From: Moritella sp. 24 | GTDB lineage: Bacteria; Pseudomonadota; Gammaproteobacteria; Enterobacterales; Moritellaceae | Reading direction: 5' to 3' | NCBI RefSeq assembly: GCF_018219155.1 | Contig: NZ_CP056123.1 | Location: 1,807,505 to 1,871,504 of the forward strand | DNA: 64,000 bases | Part shown: piece by piece, positions 25,805-34,803 of the stretch | Numbering within the stretch: position 1 is the first letter of the stretch | Layout of the letters: each line of letters begins with the position of its first letter | Made by a program: the position numbers and the translations under genes | Notes under the pieces: model-generated | The model's input: only the letters and a program-made list of their open reading frames with translations | What the model was told of the DNA's origin: nothing | The model's database searches: none

Positions 25805-28114
25805 GTGAATAACAATAAACAGAAAAGTAAGAAGAACAATAAAAATAATAATACAAATAAGAATAAAAAACGCAGTGGATTGTGGTGGAAATTATTACTC
25901 ATCCCAGTGTTTATTGGTATTGCGGTCATGGTTTACTTGGATGTTATTATCCGATCAACGTTTGATGAAAATAAGTGGGCCGTACCATCGACTGTTTATG
26001 CTCGTCCGTTAGAAATATATGAAGGTGCAGCATTAACTGTTCGTGATTTGAAGACCGAGTTGGGCTTATTAGGTTATAAATTTGTTTCAACACCAACGAA
26101 ACCTGGGCAAGCCAATATTCGCGGTAATCAAGTGCGAATTTATACGCCTGGATTCCAATTTAGTGATGATTTAGAGCCGCCTCGGAATATCTTACTTACA
26201 TTACAAGATGGGTTAGTGAGCTCGCTTAATACGGACGATGGTGCGGGGCTATTACGCTTAGAGCCTGTTGTTATTGGTGGTATTTACCCTGCACATAATG
26301 AAGACCGATTATTAGTGCAGTTGTCAGAAGTGCCTGAATCATTACAGGGTATGTTAGTCGCAGTTGAAGACGATAGCTTTTATGAGCATTTTGGTATTTC
26401 TGTTCGTGGTATCGCACGTGCGTTAGTGGCAAACATTAAACAAGGTGGTATCTCTCAAGGTGCATCGACACTGACTCAGCAACTGATTAAAAATTATTAC
26501 CTGACTTCTGAACAAACCTTAAGCCGCAAAGCACAAGAAGCATTAATGGCGATTTTACTTGAGCTTCATTCGAGTAAGTCAGATATTTTAGAAGGTTACA
26601 TTAACGAAATTTACCTTGGTCAAGATGGCCCTCGCGCTATTCACGGTTTTGGTTTAGCAAGTCAGTATTACTTTAAAACACCACTGGCAGATTTACCGCT
26701 AGATAAGCAGGCATTATTGGTGGCATTAGTACGTGGTGCGAGCTACTACAATCCGTGGAGAAATCCAGAACGAGCACTTAAACGTCGTGATTTAGTCCTT
26801 GATATTGCCGTGCGAGAAGGGCGTTTAGACAGTGCTTTAGCTGCGGAAGCAAAAGCCAAGCCATTAGGTATGGGCGAGCGTACCGCAAGTAGCACCAAAC
26901 GATTCCCTGCATATCTTGATTTAGTACGTCGGCAATTACAGCGAGATTATAAGGTCGAAGATTTAAGTGAAAATGGTTTATCTATTTTTACGCATTTTGA
27001 TCCACTTGTTCAAAACAGTGCCGAATCAAGCCTAACAAAAGCGATAGCTAAACATAAACGTAATGGCTTGAGTACCAAGCTTGATGGTGCGGTAGTGATC
27101 ACCCGTCCAAACACGGGGGCTGTGATTGCTGTAGTGGGTGGGGCTAATGCCCGTTATGCTGGTTTTAATCGAGCGATTGATGCTAAGCGTCAAGTCGGCT
27201 CATTAATTAAACCAGCGGTTTACCTTACTGCATTAGAGCAACCTAAAAAGTATAATTTGGCCAGCGTAATCAGTGATGATGAATATAACCTGAGTTTACC
27301 TAATGGGGATATTTGGTCACCAAAAAACTATGATAAGAAAGATCATGGTGAGGTACTACTCTATAAGTCGTTAGCGAATTCTTACAATCAATCGACAGCA
27401 CGTTTGGGTAACGAACTAGGCTTAGACAAGGTGGTTAAAACGATTAATCGATTAGGTGTCGATCAACGTATACCTGAGTTACCAGCGATCACGCTTGGGG
27501 CCGTGGATATGACACCATTAACAGTTGCACAAATGTATCAGACATTATCTGCAGATGGTTTTTATACTCCCCTGTTAGCGATTAGTGCTGTTGTGGAACC
27601 AAGTGGTAATGTACTTAAAAGTTACCCACTAGCGGTTGATAAACGCTTTGATGCGGGCTCTGTTTATATGTTACGTCATGCGATGCAGGCGGTGACACAC
27701 GAAGGCTCGGGCAGAGCACTTGAATGGCTATTACCTGACTTTGAAGTAGCAGGTAAAACCGGCACGACTAACGATTTAAGAGACAGTTGGTTTGCTGGGT
27801 TCTCTGGCGACATGATGGCTGTTGTATGGATGGGCCGCGATGATAACAAGAGCACTGGTTTAACGGGTTCGAGCGGTGCACTGCGAGTGTGGGCTGATAT
27901 TTTACGCCAACGTTCAGAACTACCAATTCAGAATCTGCCACCACAAAATATTACTGTGGGCTGGGTTGATCGTGATACCGGACAGGGTAGCCAAGGTAGT
28001 TGCCTTAATTCAATTCCAATGCCGTTTATAAATGGCGATGAGCCTGAAATTGAATTACGCTGTAATCAAGGCGTGAAGCGAGTGATTGAATGGTTCCGTG
28101 ATCTTGTTGAATAG
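25805..28114 (+). CDS. mrcB: Penicillin-binding protein 1B, bifunctional peptidoglycan synthase
   Basis: PBP1B polymerises and cross-links peptidoglycan at the inner membrane. After a Lys/Asn-rich cytoplasmic tail and one membrane helix (LLLIPVFIGIAVMVYL) come the UB2H domain (about residues 60-150), the glycosyltransferase domain (catalytic Glu in AVEDDSFYEHFG, then GASTLTQQLIKN) and the transpeptidase domain with SLIK (active Ser), SYN and KTGT motifs. I prefer the GTG at 25805 (769 aa) because GAGAGG lies just before it; an ATG at 25763 in frame (783 aa) lacks a ribosome site. The next gene encodes a TPR lipoprotein that probably activates this enzyme. Confidence 0.94.
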   Translation: MNNNKQKSKKNNKNNNTNKNKKRSGLWWKLLLIPVFIGIAVMVYLDVIIRSTFDENKWAVPSTVYARPLEIYEGAALTVRDLKTELGLLGYKFVSTPTKPGQANIRGNQVRIYTPGFQFSDDLEPPRNILLTLQDGLVSSLNTDDGAGLLRLEPVVIGGIYPAHNEDRLLVQLSEVPESLQGMLVAVEDDSFYEHFGISVRGIARALVANIKQGGISQGASTLTQQLIKNYYLTSEQTLSRKAQEALMAILLELHSSKSDILEGYINEIYLGQDGPRAIHGFGLASQYYFKTPLADLPLDKQALLVALVRGASYYNPWRNPERALKRRDLVLDIAVREGRLDSALAAEAKAKPLGMGERTASSTKRFPAYLDLVRRQLQRDYKVEDLSENGLSIFTHFDPLVQNSAESSLTKAIAKHKRNGLSTKLDGAVVITRPNTGAVIAVVGGANARYAGFNRAIDAKRQVGSLIKPAVYLTALEQPKKYNLASVISDDEYNLSLPNGDIWSPKNYDKKDHGEVLLYKSLANSYNQSTARLGNELGLDKVVKTINRLGVDQRIPELPAITLGAVDMTPLTVAQMYQTLSADGFYTPLLAISAVVEPSGNVLKSYPLAVDKRFDAGSVYMLRHAMQAVTHEGSGRALEWLLPDFEVAGKTGTTNDLRDSWFAGFSGDMMAVVWMGRDDNKSTGLTGSSGALRVWADILRQRSELPIQNLPPQNITVGWVDRDTGQGSQGSCLNSIPMPFINGDEPEIELRCNQGVKRVIEWFRDLVE

Positions 28115-28168
28115 TTCTTTTGTGTATAGCCGTTTAGTTAATAAGCCTCAAATGTAATGTGGGAAATA

Positions 28169-28627
28169 ATGAAAATAATAAAGCGATTGTGTTTAGTTTC
28201 TTTGCCTTGGCTGTTGACGGCCTGCGGAACAATTCCAACATATAATTCGAATGGTACAGCAGTACAAGAGTCGAATAAACCATCAACGACGCAGACTGGG
28301 CAAGGTAAAACGACACAAAAAGCGAAGCCAAAACCTGCACCGATTGATCATACTGCACAGGCACCTGCCGCTGTTTTATCGTTAATGAAACGAGCTGAAC
28401 AGCAGTCTAGTAGTGGCGACCATCGTAGTGCTATCGTGTCATTAGAGCGTGCAATCCGTATTGCCCCGCGTTATCCCGACACTTATTACCGTTTAGGTGA
28501 ACAATATTTCTCTCAAGGCAAATATAATCAAGCTCGTTCACTTGCAGAAAAATCAATAACACTTGGTGCTGATTGGCTATTACGCCGACAAGCAGAATCT
28601 TTAATTAAACGCGCTTCGGCATATTAA
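28169..28627 (+). CDS. TPR lipoprotein, candidate LpoP-type activator of PBP1B
   Basis: This is a small outer-membrane-type lipoprotein with a signal and lipobox (LLTACG, Cys near residue 18). A Gln/Thr/Pro/Lys-rich linker (residues about 25-65) could span the periplasm. A C-terminal helical part has one clear TPR (SAIVSLERAIRIAPRYPDTYYRLGEQYFSQGKYNQA) and a partial second. It starts 54 bp after mrcB on the same strand. In Pseudomonas, LpoP is a TPR lipoprotein encoded beside the PBP1B gene and activates it; enteric LpoB has a different fold. Order, size and fold all fit LpoP. The ATG at 28169 gives the standard signal peptide. Confidence 0.75.
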   Translation: MKIIKRLCLVSLPWLLTACGTIPTYNSNGTAVQESNKPSTTQTGQGKTTQKAKPKPAPIDHTAQAPAAVLSLMKRAEQQSSSGDHRSAIVSLERAIRIAPRYPDTYYRLGEQYFSQGKYNQARSLAEKSITLGADWLLRRQAESLIKRASAY

Positions 28628-28649
28628 TAATTTATAAGTAGAGTAAAGA

Positions 28650-30527
28650 ATGGAAATCGAATTACTAGAAATTCAAAGCTTTATAAGCCAGTATCAACCT
28701 TTTGATCAACTCCCAGAAGAAGCGTTAGAGGAAGTGGTAAAAAGCATTGAAATCTCTTATTTTCGTGCAGACTCAATGATCATTGAGTATGGCGATAAGA
28801 TCCATGACTTGTATTTTATTCGCAGTGGCGTAGTAGAAATATATCGTCGTAAAGGTGAGTTATATAACCGTCTTGATCAAGGCGAGATATTTGGGCAGAT
28901 GGGGTTATTAGCGAATAATAAAGTACGACTCCCTGCTAAAGCCGTTAAAGACACGCTTGTTTATTGCATTCCTGAAGCTGTATTTCATGATTTTTGTGAA
29001 CGTTATGAAGCATTTTCTGATTTTTCGGAAGTGGAAGGTACTATTCGATTAAAACAAGCGGTTGAAGAAAATAGTGATGATGCTAACTCATTAACCACAT
29101 CAAAAGTGAAAACGTTATTAAGCAGAGACTTGGTGATGTTAAAAAATACGACATCAATTCAAGACGTTGCTAAGGTGATGGCAGAAGAAAATGTGTCAGC
29201 TGCGTTGATTAATGATCCGGCTATTATCAATGAAGATGGCCATAACTTTGTTGGTATTATCACTCAACATGATTTATGTGCAAAAGTGATAGCGACGGGT
29301 CTGAGCGTTGATAGCCCTGTTTCAGATGTTATGTCGACAGAGTTAATGTCACTTGATCATAACGCTTATGTTTCAGAAGCGATGCTGATGATGCTGCGTT
29401 ATAACGTCCATCATTTACCTATTCTAAAGAACAAGCAGCCTATTGGTCTTATTGAAGTGGCTGATATTATTCGTTATGAATCTCAAAATAGTTTGTTGTT
29501 GTCAGGTAGTATTTTTCAACAGCAAAATATTGAAGATCTGGTTTTACTCTCTAAGCAGCTTAAAGATTGTTTTGTGCGTATGGTTAATGAAGATGCCAAC
29601 TCACACATGATTGGTAGTGCAATGTCAGAGATTGGGCGTAGCTTTAAGCAGCGTTTACTTGAGCTTGCTGAAGAAGAGCTAGGTCAGCCGCCTGTGCCTT
29701 ATTGTTTCTTAGCCTTAGGCTCGATGGCACGTGACGAACAATTGATTGTAACAGACCAAGATAATGGCATTATTTTAGATAATAGTTACGATAATGAGAA
29801 GCATGGCCCATATTTTGAAGCATTATCTAAGTTTGTATGTGATGGATTAGCAGCTTGCGGCTATACCTATTGTACGGGCGATATTATGGCAACGAATCCT
29901 GAGTTTCGTAAAACACAAACGGAGTGGGAAGAGTGTTTTGCTGATTGGATTGATAACCCGAATCCACAGGCACTATTAAATTGCTCTATTTTCTTTGATT
30001 TAACGGGTGTTTATGGTCGTGTTAAATGGGCTGAACAATTAAATGCCTTCATTTTACGTCGAGCGAAGAAAAATAATCGATTCTTAGCCTGTTTGGCACG
30101 TAATGCATTAAATCGTACACCGCCATTGGGTTTCTTTAAAAACTTTGTAATGGAAAAAGACGGTCGCCATAATAATTCGATTAACTTGAAACGTCGTGGT
30201 ACAGCGCCACTTGCTGATCTGATTCGTGTGCATGGGTTAGCGATTGGTTCGCAATCTCAAAACTCATTCGAACGCTTGGAAGATATCATTGAAGCGGGTA
30301 TTTTACCGCCGTCGAAAGGACAAGATCTACAGCATGCAATGGAATTAATTTCTCTTGTGCGCTTGCGCCACCAAGCGTTAGACGTAGAGTCTGAAATCGA
30401 ACCGGATAATAATATCGAACCAGAAAATATGTCGGAATTTGAACGTCGTAATCTTAAAGATGCATTTTTGGTGTTAAGTAACGCCCAGAACTTTTTAAAA
30501 TATCGTTATACCGCCAATAAAATGTAG
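28650..30527 (+). CDS. cNMP-binding, CBS-pair, DUF294 nucleotidyltransferase-like protein
   Basis: This is a soluble multi-domain signalling protein of 625 aa. Residues about 15-120 form a cyclic-nucleotide-binding fold (YGDKIHDLYFIRSGVVEIY, GEIFGQMGLL). Two CBS motifs (about 150-275) normally bind adenine nucleotides. Residues about 320-460 form the DUF294 nucleotidyltransferase domain (LGSMARDEQLIVTDQDNGII, with the G-S and D-x-D pattern of GlnD/GlnE-like enzymes), followed by its helical C-terminal partner. A DEDDh exonuclease gene follows after 9 bp in the same operon. The reaction and partner have not been defined for this family; a nucleotide-sensing uridylyl/adenylyl transferase is the likeliest reading. 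Confidence 0.88.
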   Translation: MEIELLEIQSFISQYQPFDQLPEEALEEVVKSIEISYFRADSMIIEYGDKIHDLYFIRSGVVEIYRRKGELYNRLDQGEIFGQMGLLANNKVRLPAKAVKDTLVYCIPEAVFHDFCERYEAFSDFSEVEGTIRLKQAVEENSDDANSLTTSKVKTLLSRDLVMLKNTTSIQDVAKVMAEENVSAALINDPAIINEDGHNFVGIITQHDLCAKVIATGLSVDSPVSDVMSTELMSLDHNAYVSEAMLMMLRYNVHHLPILKNKQPIGLIEVADIIRYESQNSLLLSGSIFQQQNIEDLVLLSKQLKDCFVRMVNEDANSHMIGSAMSEIGRSFKQRLLELAEEELGQPPVPYCFLALGSMARDEQLIVTDQDNGIILDNSYDNEKHGPYFEALSKFVCDGLAACGYTYCTGDIMATNPEFRKTQTEWEECFADWIDNPNPQALLNCSIFFDLTGVYGRVKWAEQLNAFILRRAKKNNRFLACLARNALNRTPPLGFFKNFVMEKDGRHNNSINLKRRGTAPLADLIRVHGLAIGSQSQNSFERLEDIIEAGILPPSKGQDLQHAMELISLVRLRHQALDVESEIEPDNNIEPENMSEFERRNLKDAFLVLSNAQNFLKYRYTANKM

Positions 30528-30536
30528 GGATGATTA

Positions 30537-31253
30537 ATGCATAATTTTATTAATAAAGAGATTTTAAACTGGGGTGCGTTCTATAAAGTTAAAGTAGAAC
30601 AGAGCAAGGATGAACGTTTAAAGTCTTTTTATAGCGCTGGTATGTATCACGATGAAACAAAGTTAAGTGATATTGATTTTGTCGCGTTAGATTTTGAAAC
30701 AACAGGTCTAGATTCGGAACAAAACAGTATCATTAGCATTGGCCTTGTGCCGTTCAATTTAAAGCGTATCTTTTGTCGTCAAGCACAGCACTGGTATATT
30801 GATCCTGAAGATAAGTTACAAGAAAATTCCATTATTATTCATGGCATTACTCATACTGACTTGAACGGTGCTCCGGATTTATTACGGATTTTAGAACCCG
30901 TATTAGAGGCATTATCAGGAAAGGTTGTAGTGGTTCATTATCGTCGTATTGAACGTGACTTTTTCGACAGCAATTTACGCAGTTTAATTAACGAGGGAAT
31001 TGTATTTCCAGTTATTGATACGATGCAAATTGAAGCCGATGTTCAAGACGCGAAAAATAAAGGCTTTCTAAACTTCTTTAAACGTAAGCGCCAAGAATCA
31101 ATTAGACTTGCGAATAGTCGCTCGCGTTATAATCTGCCTGCTTATCCGCCACATGATGCGTTAACAGATGCGATTGCAACCGCTGAGTTATTACAAGCTC
31201 AAATTCATTATCACTTTTCACCGGATACGCCAGTCAAAAAGCTGTGGCTGTAG
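30537..31253 (+). CDS. DEDDh 3'-5' exonuclease (DnaQ-like)
   Basis: This is a 238-aa exonuclease-fold protein related to the DNA polymerase III epsilon subunit and RNase T. The catalytic motifs are Exo I VALDFETTGLD (residues about 47-57), Exo II VVVHYRRIERDFFD, and Exo III PPHDALTDAIATAEL. It lacks a clamp-binding tail and is not the replicative DnaQ, which is much more conserved. AGGGA precedes the ATG, and the gene is coupled to the upstream cNMP/CBS/DUF294 gene, a pairing seen in many proteobacteria. The substrate is unknown. Confidence 0.87.
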   Translation: MHNFINKEILNWGAFYKVKVEQSKDERLKSFYSAGMYHDETKLSDIDFVALDFETTGLDSEQNSIISIGLVPFNLKRIFCRQAQHWYIDPEDKLQENSIIIHGITHTDLNGAPDLLRILEPVLEALSGKVVVVHYRRIERDFFDSNLRSLINEGIVFPVIDTMQIEADVQDAKNKGFLNFFKRKRQESIRLANSRSRYNLPAYPPHDALTDAIATAELLQAQIHYHFSPDTPVKKLWL

Positions 31254-31332
31254 TTTTAATTAATGATAGAGGTGTTAATACTGTCGTATTTATTCAATAT
31301 TTGTTATGGCAATTCTTTTAATATTGACGTTA

Positions 31333-31366
31333 TCGACTAGCGAGTTATTGAGTAATCGCTAGTCGA
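31333..31366. terminator. Strong hairpin between the exonuclease gene and tenA
   Basis: TCGACTAGCGA (31333-31343) and TCGCTAGTCGA (31356-31366) are exact reverse complements, with a further TTA/TAA pairing in the 12-base loop. It lies between converging genes. No T run follows on either strand, so it may be an mRNA 3' structure rather than an intrinsic terminator. Confidence 0.6.
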
Positions 31367-31399
31367 CGACAGTGTTTAGTTTACTTGTATAGGTGGTCG

Positions 31400-32065
31400 C
31401 TACTTATCCGCGTCTAATCCTTGTTGCCAAAACGCAATTTCCATCCGTGTTGCCGTTCTAAATACATGGATAAGGTTTTGCCCTCGAGAACTATTAACGT
31501 CTATTTCAGCTAGCAGTGCATCTATGTGATCAGTGCCTTGCGCGACACCTTGTTGAAATTCGTCACCACTATAAAGCTCAATCCAACTGGAAAACGGGTT
31601 ATCAGTTCGTTTGGTATTAATACTTGCCGCTAGGTTACGGCCTATTTCGGCATAACCGATAGAACAGGGCGCTAGGGCTGCATACAAATCAACAATATCG
31701 CCAGTCATGCCAGCATCAAGGACGTAACGTGTATACGCGACAGTGCCGAAGTCTTCAGGTTCAGCTTCTAAATCAGATTCGGTTAACCCCCAGTTTTCAC
31801 AATAGCTAACGTGGTGACCGATTTCAGAATCCAATAGTGCATGTACACTTGGTAATGCTTTTCGCATATCAGCTAAGGTACGGGCCTTGTAAATCGCTAA
31901 TGCATAAGCTCGTGCATATTGTTTTAGAAACAAGAAATCTTGTTTAAGGTAATGTAAATAACTTGGCTGTGATAATGTCCCTTGCGCTAATTGTTGCACA
32001 AAAGCATGTTGGGTATACGCCTCCCAATCTTCTTTACACGCATTAATTAAATCTTGGTGATTCAT
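31400..32065 (-). CDS. tenA: Aminopyrimidine aminohydrolase / thiaminase II TenA
   Basis: TenA hydrolyses degraded thiamine products (aminopyrimidines) to HMP for thiamine salvage in the cytosol. It has 221 aa, all helical. The Cys nucleophile is in ALAPCSIGYAEIG and the catalytic Glu in TRMEIAFWQQG, and the FVQQLAQGTL start is typical of the Cys-type TenA class. It is the last gene of the thiamine operon, 31 bp after the substrate-binding protein gene. The operon pairing with a ThiXYZ-type importer and ThiD makes a complete salvage route from an imported pyrimidine to HMP-PP. Confidence 0.93.
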   Translation of the reverse strand: MNHQDLINACKEDWEAYTQHAFVQQLAQGTLSQPSYLHYLKQDFLFLKQYARAYALAIYKARTLADMRKALPSVHALLDSEIGHHVSYCENWGLTESDLEAEPEDFGTVAYTRYVLDAGMTGDIVDLYAALAPCSIGYAEIGRNLAASINTKRTDNPFSSWIELYSGDEFQQGVAQGTDHIDALLAEIDVNSSRGQNLIHVFRTATRMEIAFWQQGLDADK

Positions 32066-32096
32066 TGTTTATGTACTCTCATTTTTGATTATTTGT

Positions 32097-33044
32097 TTAC
32101 AGCGTTGGTACGTAATCTTGTGCTTTTGGTAATGTCTTGATGATTTTTTGTGAATACATAAACTCGGCATAATCATCATAACGTTTTAAATCAACGGCAG
32201 AAGGGCGTAGGGCAAAACGTGTTAGCGTATCGTTCCAAGCGCGTTTGTTAAGCTCGTTGTTTAACGTATCAGGTGCGTAAGCAACAAATTCTTTCCATGA
32301 TGCTTGTGGGTGATTCACGATGTAAGTCGTCGCTTGTTCTAACGCCTTATTGAATGCGTTGATTGCTGATTTGTTATACGTGTTAGCATTAGCAACAAAC
32401 ACAAGTTCGTCATAAGCAGGTACAGCGTGTTCTTCAGGGAAGAATGCTTTAGCTTTAAAGCCTTCTAGTTCGAGCTGATTGGTTTCGAAATTACGTAACC
32501 CACCCCAAATAGCATCTACTTTGCCTGATGCTAATGATGATGACAGTGCCCAACCGACATTAATGATCTCTACGTCTTCATAGTTAACACCGCCTGTTTG
32601 TAACATGGTGCCAATAGTTGCTTCTTCGTTACCTGCAATCGCGATACCTATCTTCTTGCCTTTAAGATCAGAAATATCATTGATTTTTTTGTTATCTAGC
32701 ACCATCAAGGTATTCAGCGGTGTGGCGATCAACGTCGCAGCGCGAATAAGCGGGAGACCTGCAGCAACATCAATGGTTAAATTGGGTTGATAGGTGATCG
32801 CTAAATCAACTTTGTTAGCTGCGACTAACTTAGGGGGCATACTTGGATCCGCTGGTTCTTGTATCACCACGTTGACGCCTTGTTCTTCAAAGTAGCCACG
32901 TTCTTTCGCAATAACGATAGGGCCATGATTTGGGTTAACAAACCAATCTAACATCAGCGTCAGTGTCTTAGTTTCTGCTTGTGCGTTTACAGATAAGATC
33001 GCAGTAGTAAATACAGCGGCTTTGAATAACATATTGCTTTTCAT
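32097..33044 (-). CDS. thiY: ABC transporter periplasmic binding protein for thiamine precursor (ThiY-like)
   Basis: This is a secreted NMT1/THI5-like binding protein. The signal peptide ends AQA before ETKTL. The domain runs from residue 25 to 300, with LDWFVNPNHGPIVIAKERGYF, the MPPKLVAANKVDLAI block and ALSSSLASGKVDAIWGG. In ThiXYZ systems the ligand is N-formyl-4-amino-5-aminomethyl-2-methylpyrimidine, a thiamine breakdown product. AGGACATTTA precedes the ATG. It lies between the permease and tenA in the operon, which supports a pyrimidine ligand, although taurine-like ligands occur in the wider family. Confidence 0.87.
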   Translation of the reverse strand: MKSNMLFKAAVFTTAILSVNAQAETKTLTLMLDWFVNPNHGPIVIAKERGYFEEQGVNVVIQEPADPSMPPKLVAANKVDLAITYQPNLTIDVAAGLPLIRAATLIATPLNTLMVLDNKKINDISDLKGKKIGIAIAGNEEATIGTMLQTGGVNYEDVEIINVGWALSSSLASGKVDAIWGGLRNFETNQLELEGFKAKAFFPEEHAVPAYDELVFVANANTYNKSAINAFNKALEQATTYIVNHPQASWKEFVAYAPDTLNNELNKRAWNDTLTRFALRPSAVDLKRYDDYAEFMYSQKIIKTLPKAQDYVPTL

Positions 33045-33140
33045 TAAATGTCCTTTTTATGTTTTCTTTTATTCGACGAAAATGTAAGTAAGTCGATAGT
33101 GAGTGAATAATGGTGATCGGCGACGATCAATGGTGATCTA

Positions 33141-33950
33141 CTAGGCGTCCCAAGGAACGAGCTTTTTTAATATTCTGTCGGTGGCGAAATACAGTAAGAC
33201 AGACAGCGCAGATAAAATAAGTAATGCTGCGAACATTTCATCAATCATCATGCGCGCATTGGCTTGTAGCATCAGATAACCTAACCCCGCACTTGAGCCA
33301 ACCCATTCACCTGCAACGGCCCCTATTGGTGCAATCACTACGGCAACACGAATACCGGATGCTAAGGTTGGTAACGATGCTGGAAATTGAACATGCCGTA
33401 GGAGTTGCCACTTGGTTGCCCCCATGGTTTTAGCAAGGTCGAGATAACCCGTTGGTGTATTACGTAAACCGTCATAACAGCAAGTGGTCACAGGGAAGAA
33501 AATGATTAACGCAGCCATGACAATTTTAGATGCCATGCCATAACCCAGCCAAAGCATCAGAACGGGAGCTATCGCGAATACAGGAATAGCCTGACTGGCA
33601 ATCAGTATCGGTAATAACCAGTGCTTGATGGGTTTGAAAAGCAACATTTGTAGCGCAAAAAACAGTCCCATGAATAAACCGAGTAATAAGCCAAATACAA
33701 TTTCTTGGGCGGTTACTAACGTGTGCTTAAGTAATACCTCATGGCGTTCGATTAACCGTTCAAAAACAGACAAAGGCGTCGGTAAGATGAAGGAGGGCAT
33801 ATCAAAAACCACAACAATACCTTGCCATAATCCAATAATCACAAATGCGCTAATCAAGATGCGAAGAAGGGGGGATAATCCAATGGATAATTTATTCTTT
33901 TTTGTGGTTTGCTGCTGCAAGGTATGTGATGGGGTTATGGTGTCACTCAT
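33141..33950 (-). CDS. thiX: ABC transporter permease for thiamine precursor (ThiX-like)
   Basis: This is an inner-membrane permease of the SsuC/TauC class with about six helices. It carries the cytoplasmic EAA-like loop (DLAKTMGATKWQLLRHVQFPASLP) that docks on the ATPase. I start it at the ATG at 33950 (269 aa) because GAGG lies 6 bases upstream, giving an 8-bp overlap with the end of the ATPase gene; the frame is open to 33962. The overlap implies coupled translation with its partner. Confidence 0.88.
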   Translation of the reverse strand: MSDTITPSHTLQQQTTKKNKLSIGLSPLLRILISAFVIIGLWQGIVVVFDMPSFILPTPLSVFERLIERHEVLLKHTLVTAQEIVFGLLLGLFMGLFFALQMLLFKPIKHWLLPILIASQAIPVFAIAPVLMLWLGYGMASKIVMAALIIFFPVTTCCYDGLRNTPTGYLDLAKTMGATKWQLLRHVQFPASLPTLASGIRVAVVIAPIGAVAGEWVGSSAGLGYLMLQANARMMIDEMFAALLILSALSVLLYFATDRILKKLVPWDA

Positions 33951-34803
33951 GATCAGCCTCATATTCTTGTGCTAAGCAAGTCATTATGCGCTGTTGTAGT
34001 TGTGCACATTCAGCATCAAATGGACGTGGTGTTGCAGAAGTTGGCACTTGTAACTGTGCTGTGCTTGCTGGAGCCCCCTGCATAATATAAATTTGGTGGG
34101 CTAAGCGGATCGCTTCTTGTGGTTCGTGAGTGATGAGCACAACGGTCTTATCTTTTAATAATTCGCAGGCAAGATCTTGTAATCGATAACGAGTGACGGC
34201 GTCTAATGCAGAGAAAGGTTCGTCCATTAATACCACGGGTTTGTCTTGCATTAATGTCCTTGCGAGTGCCACTCGCTGACGCATCCCACCCGAGAGTTGC
34301 TGAGGTAAACTGTCCGCATTATCAGCAAGACCGACTTTACTGAGTAAGTCGAGCGCTTTTTTTGTGTCACCTGCTGATGCCTCATCTCCGAATTTACTGC
34401 TAAGCTTGACGTTTTCGAGTACGGATAGCCAAGGTAATAGCAAGTCCTGCTGTGCCATGTAGGCTATATGCTGGGTCAAATCGAGCTGGGGTGATGGCTT
34501 TGATTTGGATTTCAAATCTGAGTCAATTGTTAGCGCTGAATAAACAGATATATCACCCGACCATTCCGTTTTTTGATTTAACAGTCCTGCCAAATGGCGT
34601 AGTAACGTTGTTTTACCACAACCGCTGCGCCCTAAAATGCAGGTCCATTGCCCTGCAAGCATTGTTATATTCAGCCCTTGTAATACAGGTGCTGTACTAT
34701 CGCTGTATCGTAGGCGGCCATTACTAATTGAGATGTTCATGGCTTGGGTATGACTGATAGGGTCATTTTCGACCTGTATCGCTTTTGATGCGAGGTTAGA
34801 CAT
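33943..34803 (-). CDS. thiZ: ABC transporter ATPase for thiamine precursor (ThiZ-like)
   Basis: This is the ATP-hydrolysing subunit of the importer. It has Walker A GRSGCGKTT, Q-loop region MAQQDLLLPWL, signature LSGGMRQRVALAR, Walker B VVLMDEPFSALD and H-loop LITHEPQEA. The open frame extends up to 34839 inside thiD; the ATG at 34803 overlaps the thiD stop by 8 bp like the other junctions of this operon and is preferred (about 287 aa). Neither start has a strong ribosome site, consistent with coupling to thiD translation. Confidence 0.88.
   Translation of the reverse strand: MSNLASKAIQVENDPISHTQAMNISISNGRLRYSDSTAPVLQGLNITMLAGQWTCILGRSGCGKTTLLRHLAGLLNQKTEWSGDISVYSALTIDSDLKSKSKPSPQLDLTQHIAYMAQQDLLLPWLSVLENVKLSSKFGDEASAGDTKKALDLLSKVGLADNADSLPQQLSGGMRQRVALARTLMQDKPVVLMDEPFSALDAVTRYRLQDLACELLKDKTVVLITHEPQEAIRLAHQIYIMQGAPASTAQLQVPTSATPRPFDAECAQLQQRIMTCLAQEYEADHE

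Noticed and set aside
28134-28364. 76-codon minus-strand frame over the TPR lipoprotein start
   Set aside because: It is antisense to the signal peptide and linker, without a ribosome site or promoter.
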